Below are positions 58,656 through 64,000 of a DNA stretch of 64,000 bases, piece after piece. The position numbers and the translations under genes were made by a program. Below the pieces are notes generated by a model. That model made no database searches, was not told the DNA's origin, and saw only the letters and a list, made by a program, of their open reading frames with translations. Within the stretch, counting starts at the first letter, position 1. Each line of letters opens with the position of its first letter. The DNA comes from Proteus alimentorum (GTDB taxonomy: Bacteria; Pseudomonadota; Gammaproteobacteria; Enterobacterales; Enterobacteriaceae): contig NZ_NBVR01000031.1 of assembly GCF_002607735.1 (NCBI RefSeq), positions 372,001 through 436,000 of the forward strand, given 5' to 3'.

Positions 58656-59990
58656 ATGCTTGGGTTAAGTGCCTTCGATTTGGCGCGTATCCAGTTTGCG
58701 TTCACAGTTTCTTTTCATATTATCTTCCCCGCAATTACTATCGGACTGGCTAGCTTTTTAGCCGTATTGGAAGGTTTATGGTTAAAAACTCGCAATAAGG
58801 ATTATTTAGCGTTATTCCATTTTTGGTCAAAAATATTCGCTGTTAACTTTGCTATGGGCGTTGTCTCTGGTTTGGTGATGGCCTATCAATTTGGAACCAA
58901 CTGGAGCTTTTTCTCTGATTTTGCGGGCTCAATTACAGGTCCTCTACTCACTTATGAAGTACTGACTGCATTTTTCTTAGAAGCGGGTTTCTTAGGTGTG
59001 ATGCTATTTGGCTGGAATAAAGTAGGTGAAAAACTTCACTTTTTCGCAACCTGTATGGTGGCATTGGGGACATTAATGTCTACGTTTTGGATCTTGGCTT
59101 CAAATAGCTGGATGCAAACACCACAAGGGTTTGAAATTATAAATAACCAAGTCGTTCCAGTAGATTGGATCGCCGTTATTTTCAATCCATCGTTCCCTTA
59201 TCGCCTTGCTCATATGGGTGTTGCAGCGTTCCTTGCTTCAGCCTTCTTTATTGCTGCATCTGCTTCATGGCATCTACTCAAAGGCCATAAAACATCAGCC
59301 ATGAAAAAGATGCTTTCAATGTCTTTATGGATGATTTTAATTTTAGCCCCCATTCAAGCTCTTATAGGTGATGTCCATGGTTTAAATACCTTAAAACATC
59401 AACCCGCTAAAATTGCGGCTATTGAAGGTCACTGGGAAAATAAACGAGGAGAAGCAACACCGTTAATTCTCTTTGGTGTACCTGATATGGATGCTGAAGA
59501 AACGAAATATAAGATAGAAATTCCTTATCTTGGCAGCATGATCTTAACTCACAGCTTAGAAAAACAAGTTCCGGCATTAAAAGAATTTCCTAAAGAAGAC
59601 CGACCGAACTCACTTATCGTTTTCTGGTCTTTCCGCATTATGGTTGGCCTTGGTATGTTAATGATTTTAGTGGGTGTATGGGGAACTTGGCTGCGATATA
59701 AAAAGAAACTTTATGAATCTAACGCTTTCTTACGCTTAACTTTCTTAATGGCACCTTCAGGACTTATCGCTATTCTTGCCGGTTGGTTTACAACAGAAGT
59801 AGGACGTCAACCTTGGGTTGTTTATGGCATACAGCGCACACGAGATGCCGTATCTGCACATGCCGAAATGCATATGAGTATAAGCTTGCTGATCTTCTTA
59901 GTTGTTTATAGCTCTGTATTCGGTGTTGGATATGCCTATATGTTAAAACTGATCCGCAAAGGTACATCGGAGGTTCATCATGGGAATTGA
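58656..59990 (+). CDS. Cytochrome bd-type quinol oxidase subunit I (short, CioA-like)
   Basis: 444-residue CydA-family subunit, short because the Q loop is reduced (E. coli CydA has 522). Haem ligands H21 (VSFHIIFP), H186 (YRLAHMGV) and M329 (FRIMVGLG) are present; GRQPWVVYGIQRT is at 383-395 and typical of cyanide-insensitive CioA enzymes. It reduces oxygen with ubiquinol in the inner membrane. It overlaps cydB by 11 bp. A second, classical CydAB is probably elsewhere in the genome. Confidence 0.9.
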   Translation: MLGLSAFDLARIQFAFTVSFHIIFPAITIGLASFLAVLEGLWLKTRNKDYLALFHFWSKIFAVNFAMGVVSGLVMAYQFGTNWSFFSDFAGSITGPLLTYEVLTAFFLEAGFLGVMLFGWNKVGEKLHFFATCMVALGTLMSTFWILASNSWMQTPQGFEIINNQVVPVDWIAVIFNPSFPYRLAHMGVAAFLASAFFIAASASWHLLKGHKTSAMKKMLSMSLWMILILAPIQALIGDVHGLNTLKHQPAKIAAIEGHWENKRGEATPLILFGVPDMDAEETKYKIEIPYLGSMILTHSLEKQVPALKEFPKEDRPNSLIVFWSFRIMVGLGMLMILVGVWGTWLRYKKKLYESNAFLRLTFLMAPSGLIAILAGWFTTEVGRQPWVVYGIQRTRDAVSAHAEMHMSISLLIFLVVYSSVFGVGYAYMLKLIRKGTSEVHHGN

Positions 59991-60987
59991 TTTACCAGTT
60001 ATTTGGTTCGTCATTATCGTATTTAGTACGCTAATGTATATTGTGATGGATGGCTTCGATCTTGGTATCGGTATGCTTTATCCATTTATTAAAAGTGACC
60101 AAGATCGTGACTTAATGATGAATACCGTTGCCCCTGTATGGGATGGTAACGAAACATGGTTAGTGCTTGGAGGGGCTGCATTATTTGGTGCCTTCCCATT
60201 GGCTTACGCAGTTATTCTTGATGCTTTAGCAATGCCTTTAACGTTAATGCTTGTCGCATTAATTTTCCGTGGTGTCGCTTTTGAGTTCCGTTTTAAAGCC
60301 GATGCCAATCACAAAGGCTTTTGGAATAAATCATTTATCTTTGGCTCTGTCTTAGCCACCTTTATGCAAGGTGTTGTCGTTGGTAGCGTTGTTCAAGGTT
60401 TGCCCGTTGTTAATCGTGCCTTTGCGGGTAGCTATTTTGACTGGTTATCCCCTTTTGCACTTTTTTGTGGGTTTGGATTAGTTATCGCCTATTCATTATT
60501 AGGCTGTGGCTGGTTGATTATGAAAACCGAAGGTCATTTACAACAAAGTCTATATAAGGTCGCTAAACCTCTTACACTCATTATGCTTGCGGTCATTGCG
60601 GCTGTCAGTGTATGGACACCATTAGCACAGCCTGCCATTGCTGAACGTTGGTTCACATTACCAAACCTGCTCTTCTTTTTACCTGTTCCTCTTTTCGTGT
60701 TGTACAGCACTTGGTTAATTTTACGCTCAGTGAAAAAACAAGGGCATTATCTTCCTTTCTTTGGTGCACTGGCTTTAATTTTCTTAGGTTTTGCCGGATT
60801 AGGGATAAGTATTTGGCCTAACATTATTCCACCTGCAATTAGTTTTGTAGAAGCCTCTGCACCACCAGAAAGCCAAGGATTTATGCTAGTTGGCGCACTG
60901 TTTATTATTCCAATTATTCTCGTTTACACATTCTGGAGTTATTACGTTTTCAGAGGAAAAACAAATTATGAAGAAGGTTATCACTGA
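59980..60987 (+). CDS. Cytochrome bd-type quinol oxidase subunit II
   Basis: 335-residue CydB-family membrane subunit. DGFDLGIGMLYPF and WDGNETWLVLGGAALFGAFP are hallmarks. It starts inside the end of subunit I and its stop region overlaps the small DUF2474 gene. Together they form one operon. Confidence 0.93.
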   Translation: MGIDLPVIWFVIIVFSTLMYIVMDGFDLGIGMLYPFIKSDQDRDLMMNTVAPVWDGNETWLVLGGAALFGAFPLAYAVILDALAMPLTLMLVALIFRGVAFEFRFKADANHKGFWNKSFIFGSVLATFMQGVVVGSVVQGLPVVNRAFAGSYFDWLSPFALFCGFGLVIAYSLLGCGWLIMKTEGHLQQSLYKVAKPLTLIMLAVIAAVSVWTPLAQPAIAERWFTLPNLLFFLPVPLFVLYSTWLILRSVKKQGHYLPFFGALALIFLGFAGLGISIWPNIIPPAISFVEASAPPESQGFMLVGALFIIPIILVYTFWSYYVFRGKTNYEEGYH

Positions 60988-61129
60988 TCCACAAATACAA
61001 ACTAAACCCTCATTATTAAAAAAATGGGGATGGTTGATTACTATTTGGTTTTGTAGTGTTTTAGCCTTATTTGCTGTTTCTTCCCTCTTTCGTTTTTTAA
61101 TGACGTTAGCCGGAATGAAAGTCAAGTAA
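60968..61129 (+). CDS. DUF2474 small membrane protein of the bd oxidase
   Basis: 53 residues from ATG 60968, overlapping the subunit II stop by 20 bp. One membrane helix (WLITIWFCSVLALFAVSSLF) follows a polar N-terminus. DUF2474 proteins are encoded with CioAB-type oxidases and may play the role CydX has in E. coli, stabilising the complex; this is inferred. Confidence 0.8.
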   Translation: MKKVITDPQIQTKPSLLKKWGWLITIWFCSVLALFAVSSLFRFLMTLAGMKVK

Positions 61130-61197
61130 AGGCAAAATACATACAGCAATATAATTAACCAGTGCCGAATATGGTCAACTAGCGTATAAAAGTAAAG

Positions 61198-61228
61198 AAA
61201 GGGCTGAAGTTATTTCAGTCCTTTTATC
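61198..61228 (+). terminator. Terminator after the bd oxidase operon
   Basis: GGGCTGAA (61201-61208) pairs with TTCAGTCC (61214-61221, one G-T pair), extended by AAA/TTT, and followed by TTTTATCTTT. Confidence 0.75.
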
Positions 61229-61793
61229 TTTATTTAAGAGACTAGGTTACCGTTTAATGTCCTTAAAACTTAATCTTTTCTTATTAGATGCTCCTTGAAC
61301 AGCTAATTTATATAATTTGCTTTGTTATAAAAGAAAACTCAAAGCAAATATTTTACTCTTTCATAATTAACTAAATTTAAACTAAACTCCTTAATTAAAT
61401 CACTTTAGATACATCATTTTTGATTAACAATAAGAGATAAAATCTTTTTTATGTATTTGTTTCGATAAATAAAGATATAAACAATCCTATAAAAATCCAT
61501 CTTCTCTAGAAATAAGATGGAATGAATGTTGAATTAGGCTTCCAAAGTAATTATGATATCGTCGCCTAGAGGATTCATATCTGTATTATTCTATAAAGAC
61601 ACACCAAATGTGTCATTTAGATATGCCCAGATGATTAATTCAAGAATTAAATCTACTCCCTATTAAAAGAGTGGATAATGAGGTGATGCCTCTTCAAAAT
61701 ACATATTTTGATAATTTAGATTTATCTTAATTGCTAAGAAAGATCACTTACACTAGGCTTAGGTATTGTTGTTACTAAATTAAGGATGAAGTC
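61229..61793. other. Intergenic region upstream of DUF805 gene
   Basis: 565 bp, AT-rich. A short open frame at 61553-61663 starts MISSPRGFISVLFYKDTPNV but has no ribosome site or known family and I do not call it. Nothing else is convincing. Confidence 0.45.
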
Positions 61794-62177
61794 ATGAATT
61801 GGTATTTGGAAGTCATTAAAAATAATTACGCTAACTTTTCAGGTCGTGCTCGTAGAAAAGAATATTGGATGTTTACTCTAGTAAATACCATTATTATTAC
61901 TGTTCTCTACGCTATTTTAATTTCATCAGTAGATATGAATACAGGTGAAATGAGTTCACTAGGTTCAATTGCAGGTATTATTATAGGTATTTATTCTTTA
62001 GCTATTATCATACCTAGTATTGCAGTGACTATTCGTCGTTTCCACGATCAAGATAAATCAGGTTGGATGTTCTTACTTGCATTTATTCCTGCTGTTGGTG
62101 GATTAATCGTTTTTGTCTTTATGTGCCTTGAAGGTACTAAAGGTGACAACAGATTCGGCCCAGATCCTAAAGCTTAA
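61794..62177 (+). CDS. DUF805 family membrane protein
   Basis: 127-residue inner-membrane protein with three or four hydrophobic segments. The N-terminal FSGRARRKEYWMFTLVNTII and IRRFHDQDKSGWM motifs are diagnostic of DUF805 (YhaH/YhaI-like). Function unknown in the family. AAGGATGAAG precedes the ATG. Confidence 0.9.
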   Translation: MNWYLEVIKNNYANFSGRARRKEYWMFTLVNTIIITVLYAILISSVDMNTGEMSSLGSIAGIIIGIYSLAIIIPSIAVTIRRFHDQDKSGWMFLLAFIPAVGGLIVFVFMCLEGTKGDNRFGPDPKA

Positions 62178-62200
62178 TCTATTGCTAAATTAATATGACA

Positions 62201-62239
62201 ATACAGTGAGTGTACCTACATTAAGTTTACTCACTGTAT
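62201..62239 (+). terminator. Hairpin after DUF805 gene
   Basis: ATACAGTGAGT (62201-62211) pairs exactly with ACTCACTGTAT (62229-62239). The T tract is weak, so terminator strength is uncertain. Confidence 0.55.
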
Positions 62240-62492
62240 TAATTAATTTTCCCGCATTTGTTACAACTCTCTGAAAATAGGCCTTTCTTTAAAGAAAATA
62301 ACCCCCACTCATCGCCTCCTGCATTGTACTTTAGTGTTTTTATTTACCTCTGGCTTTTCTAATTAATGTCAAAGAATTATTACATCAAGCTTATTGTACT
62401 GCTCCTAAATTTTTTCTTTATGGTTAGTTTGAACCTAATCACACTATATAAGTAAAAAATACACATTCCTTTACTAAATCAATGCTAATGTT

Positions 62493-62511
62493 GATAATGA
62501 CTATCATTATT
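62493..62511 (+). promoter_or_regulatory. Fur box upstream of siderophore-interacting protein
   Basis: GATAATGACTATCATTATT differs from the Fur consensus GATAATGATAATCATTATC at three positions. A second partial GATAAT-rich stretch lies just downstream (62514-62530). It is 59 bp before the start of the iron-related gene, so iron repression is expected. Confidence 0.78.
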
Positions 62512-62569
62512 AATTGAAAATGATAATATCTACACCGATAAAACAATGAAATGAGTCAGGTAAAAAAAC

Positions 62570-63415
62570 GTGAGTAACCAAAAAACACCTCAAGAAAAAA
62601 ATATTTATAAACCAGCTCCTCCTCGCCTAGTTCAAGTAAAGCGTATTACTGATGTTACACCGGGGATGCGTTGTATCACCTTTACCAGTGATGATTTAGA
62701 TACTTACCCTGCAGATACTGCTGGGGCACATTTAAAAATATTCTTACCTTTAGAAGGCCAAGTTAAACCAACAGTGCCTGGCTTTTCTGAAAAAGGCCCT
62801 AAATGGCCTGAAGGAGAACCGAGATCGATTGTACGTACTTATAGTGTTCGTGCTATTCGCCCAGAGCAAAAAGAGTTAGATATTGAATTTGCCGTTCATG
62901 ACGATGTAGGTCCTGCTATTCATTTTGCGTTAAATGCTAAGCAAGGCGACTATATTGGGATCACTAATCCGGGTGGACCCGATCCTTTACTAGCACCAGC
63001 GTCACATTACTATATGGCTGCTGATCCCAGTTCATTACCTGCTTTAATGGCTTTAATTGAAACCATGCAGCCTAATGTTCAAGGGAAAGTCGTTATACGA
63101 ATAGAAGACGAAACACATCGCCAAGAAATTAAACGTCCTAGTGGCTTAGAGATAATCTGGTTAATTGGTTCGGTTGAAGAACAAACTGAAAACTTAATTA
63201 ATGAATTTGTGTCGTGGGAATTACCCGCTGAAGATGTGGCATTTTGGATTGCAGGTGAAGACAAAATCATTCGTGCATTAAGACGTCATATTCGCCGTGA
63301 TAACGGTTACGACCGCAGCTTGATTTATGCCATTCCTTATTGGCGTTTTGGTTATGACGAAGAAGGCTATCATGCTGAACGTCACCATGTTATGGATAAC
63401 GAAGACGTAAGCTAA
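62570..63415 (+). CDS. Siderophore-interacting protein / ferric-siderophore reductase
   Basis: 281-residue SIP-family (ViuB/YqjH-like) flavoprotein that releases iron from imported siderophores by reduction. The FAD-binding motif RTYSVRAI and the NAD-type region (HYYMAADPSSLPALMALIET, WIAGEDKIIRALRRHIR) match the family. It starts at GTG 62570, with AGGT upstream. A Fur box precedes it. No siderophore synthesis or uptake genes are in the window. Confidence 0.9.
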   Translation: MSNQKTPQEKNIYKPAPPRLVQVKRITDVTPGMRCITFTSDDLDTYPADTAGAHLKIFLPLEGQVKPTVPGFSEKGPKWPEGEPRSIVRTYSVRAIRPEQKELDIEFAVHDDVGPAIHFALNAKQGDYIGITNPGGPDPLLAPASHYYMAADPSSLPALMALIETMQPNVQGKVVIRIEDETHRQEIKRPSGLEIIWLIGSVEEQTENLINEFVSWELPAEDVAFWIAGEDKIIRALRRHIRRDNGYDRSLIYAIPYWRFGYDEEGYHAERHHVMDNEDVS

Positions 63416-63448
63416 GCGATAAATTAAAGACTAAGCGTTGGCTGTACA

Positions 63449-63488
63449 GGCTGCATATTAATTCCCTCAATAATATGCAGCCTTTTTT
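63449..63488 (+). terminator. Terminator after siderophore-interacting gene
   Basis: GGCTGCATATTA (63449-63460) pairs perfectly with TAATATGCAGCC (63471-63482), followed by TTTTTT. Confidence 0.9.
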
Positions 63489-63503
63489 ATTATACAAATA
63501 TAA

Positions 63504-64000
63504 TTAATGTATATTCTTCTTATCTTGCTGATAATTTCCATTATCATCAACATAGATAACAGTAATTCCTTGGTTTATGTCAGCTTGCTTTTGATATTGA
63601 ATGTACTGTTTTGCAAAAGGAGCAACCATAATGGCATTTGTTAACAACTCTTCTTTATCATCAAAATAAATCTTAGAAATTGTAAAATAATAAGCTGTAG
63701 GATTATTTATTTCTAAATATTCGCCATTATGAGTTATCCCTATTTGTTTAAAAACATCCTCAGTAGTTAACTTAAGTTTCACTGGACGATAAAAAAGTTT
63801 GATTCGTGTTTGCAATGCTAATTGTAATGTACTGAGGTTTTCTTTATTTTCTGGTTTAGGTGCAATATCTAATACATTTAAATAAAAAACGGATTCTCTA
63901 TCTTTAGGTAACCTATTTTCTAATTGTTGTATTTTTAATTGTAACCCTCCATTTGCGGTCATTTTCACCATAGGAGGAATAACAAAAAAAGGTGCCGTTG
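63504..64000 (-). CDS. Fimbrial chaperone, C-terminal part (cut by window edge)
   Basis: The frame runs off the right edge and lacks its start; the visible 165 residues are PapD-like. PPMVKMTANGGLQLKIQQL and RESVFYLNVLDIAP are domain 1; LQTRIKLFYRPVKL is the donor strand; EINNPTAYYFTIS is domain 2. It is clearly different in sequence from the chaperone at 40130-40840, so it belongs to a second fimbrial cluster that continues to the right. Confidence 0.88.
   Translation of the reverse strand, partial: TAPFFVIPPMVKMTANGGLQLKIQQLENRLPKDRESVFYLNVLDIAPKPENKENLSTLQLALQTRIKLFYRPVKLKLTTEDVFKQIGITHNGEYLEINNPTAYYFTISKIYFDDKEELLTNAIMVAPFAKQYIQYQKQADINQGITVIYVDDNGNYQQDKKNIH

Noticed and set aside
61553-61663. 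Possible small ORF before the DUF805 gene
   Set aside because: No ribosome site, no recognisable family and only 36 codons in AT-rich DNA.

Overview
The window looks like a chromosomal segment of a Proteus-type member of the Morganellaceae, close to P. mirabilis. The DNA is AT-rich. Housekeeping genes match enterobacterial families closely (rimJ, mdtH, kdsA, prfA, hemA, lolB, ispE, prs, pth, ychF). Two fimbrial clusters are present, one with an MrpJ-like regulator, a family known from Proteus. Species assignment is inference. No phage, IS element, CRISPR array or rRNA was seen. The one RNA gene found is a tRNA-Ser(GGA).

Layout. 1-3.5 kb: edge of a putative TetR gene with twin operators, a GNAT gene broken by an early stop, rimJ, mdtH and yceB. 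3.6-9.8 kb: ycdY, a 2OG-Fe(II) oxygenase, a 994-residue AvrE/DspE-like protein, ghrA and tRNA-Ser. In E. coli the order is serX-ghrA-ycdX-ycdY, so the large protein and the oxygenase stand where ycdX would be. 10.4-24.5 kb: dauA, a DUF1778/GNAT toxin-antitoxin pair, yhcC, then kdsA-sirB1-prmC-prfA-hemA diverging from lolB-ispE-prs, then ychH, pth and ychF. This is the E. coli hemA-prs neighbourhood, with dauA displaced and sirB2 missing. 24.7-25.3 kb: an ERIC element, a fic gene with a large in-frame internal deletion, and a convergent 54-codon ORF.

25.8-36 kb is the most interesting metabolic island: a LysR regulator diverging from an ankyrin-repeat gene, DUF2877 (AllH-like), FdrA (AllF-like), DUF1116 (AllG-like), an NCS2 permease, a carbamate kinase and a Tat-signal CodA-like amidohydrolase. 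Together these suggest hydrolysis of a cyclic N-compound outside the cytoplasm, uptake, phosphorolysis by an FdrA-type transcarbamylase to carbamoyl phosphate, and ATP formation by carbamate kinase. The allantoin genes that accompany allFGH in E. coli are absent, so the substrate is probably different.

36-41.9 kb is a chaperone-usher fimbrial operon on the minus strand, headed by an MrpJ-like HTH gene and preceded by a perfect 17-bp palindrome. 42.4-45.2 kb encodes a large membrane-anchored Sel1/TPR protein. 45.6-49.6 kb is a PPC-domain gene followed by a complete ECF transporter (S, T, A1, A2) and a DedA-like gene. 50-55 kb is a TAXI-TRAP transporter, GntR regulator and L-2-hydroxyglutarate oxidase unit with a TTGTATACAA operator. 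55-61 kb holds an Lrp/LysE exporter pair, ves, a MocR regulator and a short cytochrome bd oxidase with a DUF2474 peptide. The right end has a DUF805 protein, a Fur-box-preceded siderophore-interacting protein and the edge of another fimbrial chaperone gene.
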